Shown here piece after piece: positions 17,495-26,502 of a DNA stretch of 64,000 nucleotides. The notes under the pieces were generated by a model. The model had not been told where the DNA came from. It saw nothing but the letters and a program-made list of their open reading frames with translations, and made no database searches. Position numbers and translations under genes: made by a program. The number at the start of each line of letters is the position of its first letter. Position 1 is the first letter of the stretch. Source of the stretch: Lyngbya sp. CCAP 1446/10 (GTDB lineage: Bacteria > Cyanobacteriota > Cyanobacteriia > Cyanobacteriales > Microcoleaceae); contig NZ_JAIGNI010000010.1 in NCBI RefSeq assembly GCF_026130175.1, forward strand, positions 60,885 to 124,884. Reading direction: 5' to 3'.

Positions 17495-18844
17495 ATGACT
17501 CGCATTATCCTAGTCCGTCACGGCAAAAGCACATACAATCTAGAGCGACGCATCCAAGGGCGCCTCGATAAATCAGTTTTGACAGAAGCAGGCCGCGCTG
17601 GCGCAAAGCAAGTAGGTGACATCCTGGGCAGTATCGCCTTTGATGCCGCCTATACAAGTCCCCTGCAACGAGCCAAAGAAACAGCGGAAATCATCGTGTC
17701 GCGCTTGACAAATCCGCCAGAACTCCAACCAACTGATAAATTGATGGAAATCGATTTGCCATTGTGGGAAGGAATGTTGCGTCAAGATGCGATCGACCAA
17801 TTCCCCGAAGCATATCAGCAATGGCAACAACATCCCGACAAATTTTCCATGAAAATCCCCTCCCCCGAAGGAGAAATCGAACACTTTCCGGTACTAGCCG
17901 TTTTTGCTAGCGCCCGCAAGTTTTGGGAAGAACTTTTATCACGCCACACTTCTGGCACAATTCTAGTAGTAGGTCACAACGGAATCAACCGCGCGCTCAT
18001 CGCTACAGCCTCAGAAATTACCCCAGATTACTATCAATCAATTCAACAATCAAATTGTGGAATTAGTGTCATCAATTTTGGATTTACAGATGAAACAACA
18101 GAATCCAACAAGAAAATTGCAGTTCAATTAGAATCCTTAAATTTAACCGCCCATACCGGAGAAATCTTCCCAAAACCGAGAGATGGACACCGCGGCCCGC
18201 GCTTATTGCTAGTACGTCACGGCGAAACAGACTGGAACAGAGCAGGTAAATTTCAAGGACAAATAGATGTACCTCTCAACGATAACGGCCGCGAACAAGC
18301 TCGGCAAGCCGCAGAATTTCTCAAAGATGTAAAATTAGATTTTGCGATTAGCAGTTCCATGCTGCGCCCGAAAGAAACTGCCGAAATTATTCTCAAATAT
18401 CACGGCGGTTTGCAACTGGAACTCCGCGACGAATTGAGAGAAATCAGCCACGGACTTTGGGAAGGAAAATTTGAATCAGAAATAGAAGCATCCTATCCGG
18501 GTTTGCTTGCAGAATGGAAAATATCTCCCGAAAAAGTGCAAATGCCAGAAGGAGAAAATTTAGAGCAAGTTTCCATTCGGGCGATCGCAGCGTGGCGAGA
18601 AATCGTACAATCAGTATCTGGCACAGGAATTGTAGTTGCCCACGACGCCGTTAACAAAGCCCTTCTCTGCCACCTGTTCAATTTAGAACCCGAACACTTC
18701 TGGAAATTCAAACAAGGAAACGGTGCAGTTAGCGTAATTGATTATCCCCACGGCCCCGACGGTTTACCCGTACTGCAAGCAATGAATATCACAACTCACT
18801 TAAGCGGCGGCGTATTCGACCAAACAGCAGCCGGAGCACTGTAA
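17495..18844 (+). CDS. Tandem histidine phosphatase (two PGAM-like domains)
   Basis: This 449-aa protein has two branch-1 histidine phosphatase domains. Domain 1 starts IILVRHGKSTYNLERRIQGR (catalytic H9) with VVGHNG near residue 157; domain 2 starts LLLVRHGETDWNRAGKFQGQ (about 231-250) with VVAHDAVNKALL near residue 385. In each, the RHG histidine and the distal H are present. Single-domain relatives in cyanobacteria include a phosphoserine phosphatase and phosphoglycerate mutases, so a small phospho-metabolite phosphatase is likely; the substrate is not shown. Domain 2 keeps the typical Glu in E-I-S-H-G-L-W-E-G-K. No Shine-Dalgarno because the heptamer array abuts the ATG. Confidence 0.88.
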   Translation: MTRIILVRHGKSTYNLERRIQGRLDKSVLTEAGRAGAKQVGDILGSIAFDAAYTSPLQRAKETAEIIVSRLTNPPELQPTDKLMEIDLPLWEGMLRQDAIDQFPEAYQQWQQHPDKFSMKIPSPEGEIEHFPVLAVFASARKFWEELLSRHTSGTILVVGHNGINRALIATASEITPDYYQSIQQSNCGISVINFGFTDETTESNKKIAVQLESLNLTAHTGEIFPKPRDGHRGPRLLLVRHGETDWNRAGKFQGQIDVPLNDNGREQARQAAEFLKDVKLDFAISSSMLRPKETAEIILKYHGGLQLELRDELREISHGLWEGKFESEIEASYPGLLAEWKISPEKVQMPEGENLEQVSIRAIAAWREIVQSVSGTGIVVAHDAVNKALLCHLFNLEPEHFWKFKQGNGAVSVIDYPHGPDGLPVLQAMNITTHLSGGVFDQTAAGAL

Positions 18845-18939
18845 TTAGTAAAGTTATCGGCACGAAGTATAGCAGAATAAATCCCCTCTGCTACACTTCC
18901 CCCGTCGAACGAATGTCTGAACTTTCATAGCAGAAACCC

Positions 18940-19048
18940 TTGCTTTCATTCCCTCCTCATTCCTCCCTCTTCCTTCGTGTCCTGAGCGTCTTCGCGATTC
19001 GTTATTCCCTCTTCCTTCTTCCTTCTTCCCTCTTCCTTCTTCCTTCTT
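18940..19048. repeat. Degenerate CTTCCTC/CTTCTTC heptamer region
   Basis: Pyrimidine-rich 7-bp repeats run straight up to the start codon of the dihydroorotase-like gene at 19050, so that gene also lacks a normal leader. Confidence 0.75.
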
Positions 19049-19049
19049 T

Positions 19050-20366
19050 ATGACTCGCGAACTGCTACAAAATGTAAGGGTGCTAGATCCAGTTTCAAAG
19101 ATCGATCGCACCACTGATATTCTAATTACAGACAATCAGATCACAGCAATCCAAGAAAACATCACTGAAATTCCCGCAGACACAGAAGTGCGGGATTGCC
19201 AAGGACTAATTTTAGGGCCAGGATTAGCTGATATTTATAGTCATAGCGGAGAACCGGGTTTTGAGGAACGAGAAACCCTAGAATCCTTAATGCAGGCTGC
19301 CGCGGCTGGCGGTTTTACGCGAGTGGCAATTTTGCCCGATACTTCGCCGCCTGTGGACAATTTGGCCGGTTTAGCTTTGTTGCAGCAACATATCCGCAAT
19401 TTGTCGCCCTCCCTACCACGCTTGTATTTTTGGGGCGCGCTGACAGCGGGCGTTAAAGGTCAGCAGATGGCCGAGTTGGGCGAGCTGGCATCCTCTGCGG
19501 TGGTGGGGTTTGCGGACGGTTTGTCGCTGTCTAATCCGGCTCTGGTGAGGCGTTTGCTTGAGTATATCCAGCCTTTGGGCAGGTCGATCGCATTGTGGCC
19601 GTGCGATCGAACTTTGGCAGGAAATGGTGCAGCGCGGGAAGGTGCGGTGTCAGTGCGCTTAGGTTTGCCAGGAATTCCCGCGAGTGCGGAAACATCGGCT
19701 TTGGCGGCAATCCTGGAGTTGGTGGCATCTGGAGGTACTCCCGTGCACATCATGCGCGTTTCAACCGCCCGCAGCGTGGAATTGATTCGGGATGCTAAGG
19801 CGCGGGGTTTGCCGGTGACGGCGAGTGTAACTTGGATGCACTTGCTGTTGAATGTTGGCGCAATTTCAGGAAATGCCAAAGATTGCGGAGGCGGGAAAAA
19901 TGCTCTGACGGCTTCGTTTCCTTACGATCCAAATTTACACCTAGAACCGCCGTTAGGCACTCGCAGCGACCAATTAGCCCTGATTCAAGCTGTGAAAGAT
20001 GGGGTGATTGATGCGATCGCGATCGACCACAATCCGCGTACCTACGAGGAAAAAACCGTGGCTTTTGCGGATAGTCCCCCAGGGGCGATCGGCTTAGAAT
20101 TAGCATTACCTTTGCTGTGGCACGGACTGGTAGAAACTGGCGAATTTTCGGCTTTGGAACTGTGGCGAGTGTTGAGTACAGGTCCCGCCGTTTGTCTCGG
20201 TCAAATCCCCGCTACGGTTACGCTGGGTGTCTCTGCTGAACTGATTTTGTTCGACCCGCTCATGACTTGGACTGTTGAGGGGCGTAGTCTGAAGTCGCGA
20301 TCGGCAAACACACCTTGGTTGGGACAAAAATTAGCAGGAAAAGTTGTGCAAACTTGGATTAATTGA
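19050..20366 (+). CDS. Dihydroorotase-like amidohydrolase with altered metal site
   Basis: This 438-aa amidohydrolase-fold protein is similar along its length to PyrC/dihydroorotase. It probably lacks the usual chemistry: the D-x-H-x-H-x-R metal and substrate motif reads D61-I-Y63-S-H65-S-G67, so the first His is Tyr and the substrate Arg is Gly. The usual PHH motif reads TWMHLL (one His lost). The late motif AIDHNPRTYEEK keeps D and H. I recall the same YSHSGEP block in cyanobacterial proteins annotated as dihydroorotase, so this may be a non-catalytic PyrB partner or a protein with changed specificity. No pyrimidine gene is adjacent. Confidence 0.8.
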   Translation: MTRELLQNVRVLDPVSKIDRTTDILITDNQITAIQENITEIPADTEVRDCQGLILGPGLADIYSHSGEPGFEERETLESLMQAAAAGGFTRVAILPDTSPPVDNLAGLALLQQHIRNLSPSLPRLYFWGALTAGVKGQQMAELGELASSAVVGFADGLSLSNPALVRRLLEYIQPLGRSIALWPCDRTLAGNGAAREGAVSVRLGLPGIPASAETSALAAILELVASGGTPVHIMRVSTARSVELIRDAKARGLPVTASVTWMHLLLNVGAISGNAKDCGGGKNALTASFPYDPNLHLEPPLGTRSDQLALIQAVKDGVIDAIAIDHNPRTYEEKTVAFADSPPGAIGLELALPLLWHGLVETGEFSALELWRVLSTGPAVCLGQIPATVTLGVSAELILFDPLMTWTVEGRSLKSRSANTPWLGQKLAGKVVQTWIN

Positions 20367-20393
20367 TCCTTGAAATAGAAATTCATCTGTTGT

Positions 20394-20417
20394 AGCACAG
20401 GCATCTTGCCTGTTTCT
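20394..20417. repeat. AGGCATCTTGCCT palindromic repeat copy
   Basis: Short element CAGGCATCTTGCCTG, also present four times at 55718-55863. It lies just upstream of the phosphopantetheinyl transferase gene. Confidence 0.6.
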
Positions 20418-20421
20418 GGGA

Positions 20422-21210
20422 ATGCTGATGTCAATCATCACAAAACATAAATACATGACTGCTGCTATTGATTCGTGGAATTCCCCACCGCAAAACCTGA
20501 CATTAGACATCAACGAAATTCATGTTTGGCGCGTCTCTCTGACTCAAACAGAATCAGGCTTGCAAACTTTAGCACAGACTCTCTCTACCGACGAACAGAC
20601 AAAAGCAGAGCGTTTTCACTTTCCAAAAGATCGATCGCAATTTATTGTGAGTCGCGGCGCACTGAGAGCAATTCTGAGTCGCTATCTGCACATAAATCCC
20701 AGCCATCTACGCTTTGAATACAACCCCTATGGCAAACCCTCTCTCATCATCGCCCAAAGTGGAAATACCCTGCGTTTCAATTTGTCTCACTCTCGGAGAA
20801 TGGCTCTAATTGCTCTTACCAAAAATAGAGATATTGGTGTCGATATTGAAGGGATTAATCCCAACTTTCCTTGTCTGGATATTGCTGAAAGGTTTTTTTC
20901 ACCATTAGAAAACTCTGTGCTGCGTTCACTTCCAGAGCATCTCCAACCCACAGCTTTTTTCACCTGCTGGACTCGCAAAGAAGCCTACATCAAAGCAGTC
21001 GGTAAAGGATTATCTATTCCCCTGAATCAGTTTGATGTCACCCTCGCACCAGGAGAACCAGCAGCACTGTTAAATATTGAACAAAACCCCGAAGAAGCAT
21101 CGAGATGGTCTTTAATTGAATTAATTCCCAGTTCAGATATGGTGGGGGCTGTTGCGGTTGCAGGAGATTGCTGGAAACTTCATTGTTGGGAGTGGAAAGG
21201 GGAGTTTTGA
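20422..21210 (+). CDS. 4'-phosphopantetheinyl transferase (Sfp/HetI type)
   Basis: This 262-aa enzyme transfers phosphopantetheine from CoA to a carrier-protein serine, activating acyl, polyketide or peptide synthases. Motifs: RFNLSHS, IGVDIEGI (Mg-binding D and E), and WTRKEAYIKAVGKGL. The length is that of the broad-range Sfp group; many cyanobacteria have a single such enzyme that serves fatty acid and secondary metabolism. The start at 20422 has weak TGGGA; an alternative ATG at 20455 would give 251 aa and begins closer to family N-termini. It follows the dihydroorotase-like gene by 55 bp on the same strand, but a palindromic repeat lies between. Confidence 0.92.
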   Translation: MLMSIITKHKYMTAAIDSWNSPPQNLTLDINEIHVWRVSLTQTESGLQTLAQTLSTDEQTKAERFHFPKDRSQFIVSRGALRAILSRYLHINPSHLRFEYNPYGKPSLIIAQSGNTLRFNLSHSRRMALIALTKNRDIGVDIEGINPNFPCLDIAERFFSPLENSVLRSLPEHLQPTAFFTCWTRKEAYIKAVGKGLSIPLNQFDVTLAPGEPAALLNIEQNPEEASRWSLIELIPSSDMVGAVAVAGDCWKLHCWEWKGEF

Positions 21211-21257
21211 GTTATAGTTCGCAGTCAGGAATGCAAGTCTTTCCTTGCGTCCCGGAC

Positions 21258-22589
21258 TTAAATAAAATCCGATCGACTTTGGGGCAAAATTACTTGGATT
21301 TCCTGACAGCGTTCCAGATAATTTTGCGCCACCTTATCCAGGGGATTCTTTCGCACGCAATCAGCAAATAGCTCTGCCGCTTCTTGATGTTTAGCAGCAG
21401 CGTAATTATACAGTGCTTCGACAAATACGGGTAAAGTTGCTAACTTGCCCTCTTTTACTTCTGGTGTATCGGCATCAAACACTTCGTAAATTGTTACCAA
21501 ATCTGATTTACCTTTTACTCGGACACAGCCGATATTTCGGATTGAGTAACTTGCCGGATTGCTCAACTGTAAAAAAGTATTTTGAGTAATCAACATCGAC
21601 ACTCCGTAACTTTTCGTCAAGCTTTCCACCCGCGAGGCTAAATTCACCGCGTCGCCAATCACCGTACTGTCCATCCTGTTAGTTGACCCCACTGTTCCTA
21701 ACATCAATGAACCCGTATTGATACCAATCCCAATTTTAATCGGTGCGTAGCTGCAACTCATGCGATGTTGATTGTATTCGTCGAGACTATGCAGCATAGA
21801 AATTCCAGCGTTCACAGCATCGGCTGCACTGTCACCGAACAAAGCCATAATTGCATCGCCAATATATTTATCAATAAAGCCATTATTTTTAATAATGCTT
21901 GGCTCCATTCGACTCAAATAGGAATTAATAAAATTGAAATTTTCTTGAGGTGTCAGACTCTCAGAAAAAGCTGTAAAATCCCGAATATCGGAAAACAATA
22001 TTGACATTTCCTTTTCCACGCTGTCGCCTAGTCGAACGTCGCTCAAGCTATCATGGCTTAGCAGCGAGACAAATTGATTCGGCACAAAGCGTTTAGCAGC
22101 TTCTGTTAATTTTAATTGCTGTGACAGGGCAACTTCTAACTCCTGATTGATTTTCCGAAGTTCGGCATTTTGTTCTGCTAGTTTTTTATCCAGACTGTAG
22201 CTGTGGACGGCTTCTGTCACAGTCAATTTCAAGTCTTGAGTTTGCCAAGGTTTGCCGATATAGCGGTAGAGTTTCGCGTGTTTGATGGCATTTCCTACCG
22301 CCTCAATAGTCGCCTGACCCGTCAGCATCACCTTGAGAGTTTTGGGAGAAATTTCGTGAACTAGCCGCAACAATTCATCTCCTTTCATGTCAGGCATTAC
22401 ATAATCCGAGATGATTAAAGGGATTTCATACCCGTCTTCGAGTAATTCAGCAATTAACTCTAGGGCATCTTGACCTCCTTCGGCAATTTCAATCTGATAA
22501 GTATTGCCCAAAGCCTCTTTTAATTCAGTTTTAAGACTTTTCAGAATTGTTTTTTCATCGTCAACGCAAATAATGACTTGTTTTGTCAT
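21258..22589 (-). CDS. Response regulator fused to class III adenylate/guanylate cyclase
   Basis: This 443-aa protein has a receiver domain at 1-122 (D10-D11, phospho-acceptor D62, K113), a coiled coil at 130-165, and a class III cyclase at about 190-370. In the cyclase, LFSDIRDFT gives metal D201, DKYIGD gives K241 and D245, and DSTVIGDAVNLASR gives N316 and R320, so it looks active; K241 with T309 fits adenylate cyclase. The last 50 residues form a helical tail. The ATG overlaps the TGA of the upstream response regulator (ATGA), so it is translationally coupled. The predicted output is cAMP under control of the upstream kinase. Confidence 0.93.
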   Translation of the reverse strand: MTKQVIICVDDEKTILKSLKTELKEALGNTYQIEIAEGGQDALELIAELLEDGYEIPLIISDYVMPDMKGDELLRLVHEISPKTLKVMLTGQATIEAVGNAIKHAKLYRYIGKPWQTQDLKLTVTEAVHSYSLDKKLAEQNAELRKINQELEVALSQQLKLTEAAKRFVPNQFVSLLSHDSLSDVRLGDSVEKEMSILFSDIRDFTAFSESLTPQENFNFINSYLSRMEPSIIKNNGFIDKYIGDAIMALFGDSAADAVNAGISMLHSLDEYNQHRMSCSYAPIKIGIGINTGSLMLGTVGSTNRMDSTVIGDAVNLASRVESLTKSYGVSMLITQNTFLQLSNPASYSIRNIGCVRVKGKSDLVTIYEVFDADTPEVKEGKLATLPVFVEALYNYAAAKHQEAAELFADCVRKNPLDKVAQNYLERCQEIQVILPQSRSDFI

Positions 22590-22978
22590 AACGATAAGGC
22601 TGTTTTAATGGCTTCGATCAACTCTGATTCCGACCAAGGTTTTTGCAAACACCGATGGAGGTTGGCTTCGTCAAAAGCCCTCTTTACTGCCTGTTCATCG
22701 GCTTGACCTGTTAACATAATTTTGACTATTTTGGGAAATTTTTGATGAACGCGAATCAGAAATTCATCTCCTTTCATTCCTGGCATTAACCAATCCGATA
22801 CAATCAATACAATCGAAATTTCGTCCTCATTTAATTCATCAATTAACTCTAAAGCCTCGGCGGGATTTTCCGCTATCTCGTAAAGATAAGCATTCCCAAA
22901 GGCAGATTTAAGTTGGGTTTTGAGGCTTTTTAAAACTACTGGTTCGTCGTCAACACACAGGATAATTGGTTTAGACAT
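22586..22978 (-). CDS. Single-domain response regulator
   Basis: This 130-aa receiver has D10-D11, acceptor D62 (IVSDWLMP), T90 in IMLTGQ, and K113 in LQKPW. It has no output domain. It shares the MxGDEF and QKPW/GKPW pattern with the receiver of the next gene, so the two arose by duplication or see the same kinase. It lies 22 bp after the histidine kinase gene and overlaps the cyclase gene by 4 bp. It may act as a phosphate sink or relay between kinase and cyclase. Confidence 0.93.
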   Translation of the reverse strand: MSKPIILCVDDEPVVLKSLKTQLKSAFGNAYLYEIAENPAEALELIDELNEDEISIVLIVSDWLMPGMKGDEFLIRVHQKFPKIVKIMLTGQADEQAVKRAFDEANLHRCLQKPWSESELIEAIKTALSL

Positions 22979-23000
22979 CTTTGATTATTTAACTAATTAT

Positions 23001-25754
23001 TTAGGGGCGATTTATAGGTAGAACAACTGTAAAAGTAGTTTTGCCGGGAACGGATTCAACTTCTATTTTACCGTGATGTTTGTCAACTATTTTTCTGACT
23101 ATATCGAGACCCAGACCGCTGCCTTCTCCGGGGGGTTTTGTGGTAAAGAAGGGAGCGAATATTTTGGGCATGACTTCGGTTGGAATTCCTGCACCGCTAT
23201 CCGTAACGCCGACTTTGATATTGTTGCCTTCCTGAAGGATTTCTAGAGTTAATGTGCCTTGATTGTCCATCGCTTGCAGGGCGTTGTGAATCAGATTTGT
23301 CCATACTTGATTTAGTTGGTCTACATAGCACATTATGGGCGGTATTGTTTGGAAATTGCGGATAACTTCTACGCCGTATTTGAAGTTATTTTGATACAGG
23401 GTGAGTACGGTTTCTATGCCTTGAGTTATATTAGATTCAACCATCGTTTCTGATGAGTCGTAACGGGCATAGGTTTTCAGGGCAAAGACGACTTTAGAAG
23501 CGCGATCGGCTGCGGTATTGATTATTTGGGTTCCTCGCTGAATTTCTGAGAGTTTGTAAGCTATTTCTAAGATGCGATCGCGATCGACCTTTTGCAGCAG
23601 AGACAGAAAGTCGTCAGCCTCGTAAATGCCCATATCCACCAATGTATCCGCGATATCATATGCTTCGTCAATGTCTTCGCCTTCGAGTTGACGAATCAAA
23701 GCCCGCTTTAACTTCCTTTCTTCTTTAGCTGTTAAAGTCATATCTTTTTGTAGCGAGCGATACATTAATTGACTAAAGTTTTCAGATTCTGCGGGGGAAA
23801 GCGACTGAAACAGTGAGGGCAAATTAGTGATAGTTTGACCCAAAAAATTCATCATATTTCCAGCACTCGATCGAATTGCACCCAACGGAGTATTCAATTC
23901 GTGAGCAACTCCGGCGACTAATTGACCTAAAGCTGCCATTTTTTCCGATTGAATCAGCTCTTCCTGAGTGGTTTGCAGGTTGTCCAATGCTGTTTTGAGT
24001 TCTTGGGTTCTTTCCGCGACTTGGATTTCGAGAGTGCGGTTGTATTCCGCTACCAATTTTTCGGCTTGTTTGCGTTGAGTGATATCGGCAAAAGCTGCGA
24101 TCGCATAACTCACCTTTCCTTTATCATCATAGATGGGCGTGCCCCAAACCTCGATCGGAATAATCCTGTCAGGCTGGCGAATTTCCATATCATCAACGTT
24201 AACACTAGCCCCTTTAAAAGCATTAATAATTGGATCTTTTTCGGCTGGATAAATTTCGTTGCTACCTGTCAGATGAATTTTATAAATTTCGCGAAGTTCC
24301 TCCGAAGTATTAGCGACTATACCTTTCCCTAATAAATCCTGAGCGCGAGAATTAACATAGTAAAGTTTGCCGCTAGACTCGGCGACAAATATCCCCACCG
24401 GAACGGCTTCTAAAATTTGGTTGAGCCGACTTTCACTCTCAGACAATTCGGCATTCAAAGCTTGCATTTCTGTGAAAGATACTTGCAGTTGCGCCGCCAT
24501 ACTATTAAATGAGTTGGCAAGTTCTCCGACTTCATCATCGCGATTAATTGTGACACTTTTGCCCCATTCACCTTTAGCAATATTTTTGGCAGCCTCGTTC
24601 AAAGATAAAATCGGTTTTGTTACCCACCTTGCCGTAACAACGCCGACAATTATAGCGACGATCAAAGCAGCAGCACACAACAAAATAGTTGCGGTAGTGT
24701 TGGCATTAATTTGTGCCATGAAATCCGCTTCGGGAACAACCACCACAATCAACCAATCCAATCCTTTGTCATCTTGCCAAGGTAGAACTTGTAAAAATTG
24801 TTTATTACCCTGAACATCAAATTCTAGTGACTGCGAACTTTTCAGAGATTGGAATTCGTTAAAATTGGTTGCTAAATATTGAGCAGTGGTTTTGGTGAAA
24901 GTATTGTTACTATCAATTGCTTTAACTCGTTCAGCGCCGTAGTCTTTTTTCACGGTATGAAACGGTTTTTCTCCTGTCGAAGTTGCGACCAGCATTCCCG
25001 ATCGCTCTATAATAAAAACTTGTCCGGTTTTGCCGATTTTTAAGCTTTCCAAAAACTTGCCAATGGTGGACAAATTAATATTAGTTAATAGTACGCCTTG
25101 CAATTTGCCTTGTTTGTCGTAGAAAGGCATAGATGCGCCAAGATAAGCAGTAATGCCGGCCGTATTGGGATAAATCTGACTCCAGGTGGGTTTGCCAGCA
25201 GCTACCGCAGCTTTGTACCACGGGCGAGTGCGCGGGTCGAAATTAGTTTTGTTGTTTAAAAATTGGGCGATTTCACCGGATTCATTGGTAGTATATGTGC
25301 GGAAATCATAGTTACTTGCTGCTGTCGATATTCTCAAAGTCAGCGAGCCATTGTCGAGCCTTTCTGCCCCCAAGTTGTCTTTTTGTTCTAACCCTAAACC
25401 CGTAAAAGTGAGCGTGTCAAATATCTGAAGCTGCCGCCAAAAATGACGTTGTAAAATAGGTAAATCTTCCAGGTTCAGGGTGCCGAGTTCGATCGCCGCA
25501 GCATTGATCTGGTTGACCTGATGGGGTACAGTCAGGTAAGTACCAAGATTTTGTTGGACGCGGCTGCCTACTTCTGCCATTAGTCGATCGGCAATTTCGT
25601 TGACTGCCTTCTGTCCATTTTTAAACGAGAGATATCCTACCAGTCCCACCGCAGCGAAGAGTTGCAAGACGAAGGGAACTATCAGAACTGTTCGCAAGGT
25701 TCGGGAGCGAGCAGTTTTTGTGGCTTTGGGGCCAGTAGATTGGGTTGGGTTCAC
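23001..25754 (-). CDS. Sensor histidine kinase (dCache-HAMP-PAS-HisKA-HATPase)
   Basis: This 917-aa membrane kinase has a first TM at about 20-45, an extracytoplasmic dCache domain (FDPRTRPWYKAAVAAGKPTW, YLGASMPFYDKQGKLQGVL), a second TM (ILLCAAALIVAIIVGVV), HAMP, a coiled coil, and a PAS/PAC domain (ILEAVPVGIFVAESSGKL). The H-box is QLVAGVAHELNTPLGAI (His near residue 615), N-box NLIHNALQA, and G-box GAGIPTEVMPKIFAPFFTTK then GSGLGL. About 130 residues of helical insertion separate the H-box helix from the DHp second helix. The dCache suggests a small periplasmic ligand such as an amino acid or organic acid. It is the first gene of the three-gene operon ending in the cyclase. Confidence 0.93.
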   Translation of the reverse strand: MNPTQSTGPKATKTARSRTLRTVLIVPFVLQLFAAVGLVGYLSFKNGQKAVNEIADRLMAEVGSRVQQNLGTYLTVPHQVNQINAAAIELGTLNLEDLPILQRHFWRQLQIFDTLTFTGLGLEQKDNLGAERLDNGSLTLRISTAASNYDFRTYTTNESGEIAQFLNNKTNFDPRTRPWYKAAVAAGKPTWSQIYPNTAGITAYLGASMPFYDKQGKLQGVLLTNINLSTIGKFLESLKIGKTGQVFIIERSGMLVATSTGEKPFHTVKKDYGAERVKAIDSNNTFTKTTAQYLATNFNEFQSLKSSQSLEFDVQGNKQFLQVLPWQDDKGLDWLIVVVVPEADFMAQINANTTATILLCAAALIVAIIVGVVTARWVTKPILSLNEAAKNIAKGEWGKSVTINRDDEVGELANSFNSMAAQLQVSFTEMQALNAELSESESRLNQILEAVPVGIFVAESSGKLYYVNSRAQDLLGKGIVANTSEELREIYKIHLTGSNEIYPAEKDPIINAFKGASVNVDDMEIRQPDRIIPIEVWGTPIYDDKGKVSYAIAAFADITQRKQAEKLVAEYNRTLEIQVAERTQELKTALDNLQTTQEELIQSEKMAALGQLVAGVAHELNTPLGAIRSSAGNMMNFLGQTITNLPSLFQSLSPAESENFSQLMYRSLQKDMTLTAKEERKLKRALIRQLEGEDIDEAYDIADTLVDMGIYEADDFLSLLQKVDRDRILEIAYKLSEIQRGTQIINTAADRASKVVFALKTYARYDSSETMVESNITQGIETVLTLYQNNFKYGVEVIRNFQTIPPIMCYVDQLNQVWTNLIHNALQAMDNQGTLTLEILQEGNNIKVGVTDSGAGIPTEVMPKIFAPFFTTKPPGEGSGLGLDIVRKIVDKHHGKIEVESVPGKTTFTVVLPINRP

Positions 25755-26502
25755 AACGTTGGTGCTTGTTTTGCGTAGAAACCGGATTGACGATCGTAAG
25801 TTTTATCTCTGTTATGGACTGTTGTCAAAGTCTGCTGATTTTTTAGATGCTACCTGTGAACTGCTAGCAGGCGGCAGAACTCTACAATATTTTTACGATC
25901 GAATTAATAAAATCAAAACGCCTGCTTTTGATTGTACAGCAAAATAGAGGTAATTTCGCGATCGCTAAGGCATTTGTTGCACTTTTTAACTCAGAGTGCG
26001 TGGTGTGCAAGCTTCGCCCTCGGCGCTAATTCGATCGCGGGCGAGAAACAAATAAGAAAGAAAATCCAGAAGGTTTGTATGTACTAATTTTTATGAATTG
26101 CAGATTTAGCCTTTCATCCCGTAAATCAACAACGCCAAATTTTGTGGCGAGCAATCTCTGTTCTTTTTTTCCTGGGAGGTCAAATCTCCCGATCGCACTC
26201 AAACCCGAATCTCTCACCTTTTGTAACACAACTCGCTGGACTTAAGTATAGCGATTCTCAAAAAAGTGAGGAGAGCCTCATGCCCTATGCCCTATGCCCT
26301 ATGCCCTATGCCCTATGCCCTATGCCGTTCGCGTACCTCATTTTTCTGAGAAAGGCTATATATATTCGGCTCACTGGTGGTCGATCACACGGAAAATATG
26401 CACTACGATAATTACCCTACACATACAAATAAGGACACAAAAATGTTGTGTCCCTACGTTATATTTGACTGCAACTTGGAGCCCTACAACTAATTTAAAC
26501 AA
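25755..26502. other. 748-bp spacer without a convincing gene
   Basis: Should hold the promoter of the kinase operon. I see no ORF with family resemblance or a good start. Its only clear structure is a 7-bp array at 26280-26326. A stretch at 26430-26455 resembles a short dispersed motif (GTTGTGTCCCTACG). Confidence 0.5.
26280..26326. repeat. Heptanucleotide array (TGCCCTA)n
   Basis: Six perfect 7-bp units and a partial one. Non-coding. Confidence 0.9.

Noticed and set aside
26026..26229. 67-aa ORF in the 748-bp spacer
   Set aside because: No ribosome-binding site or protein-like pattern that I trust; could be tested by conservation.
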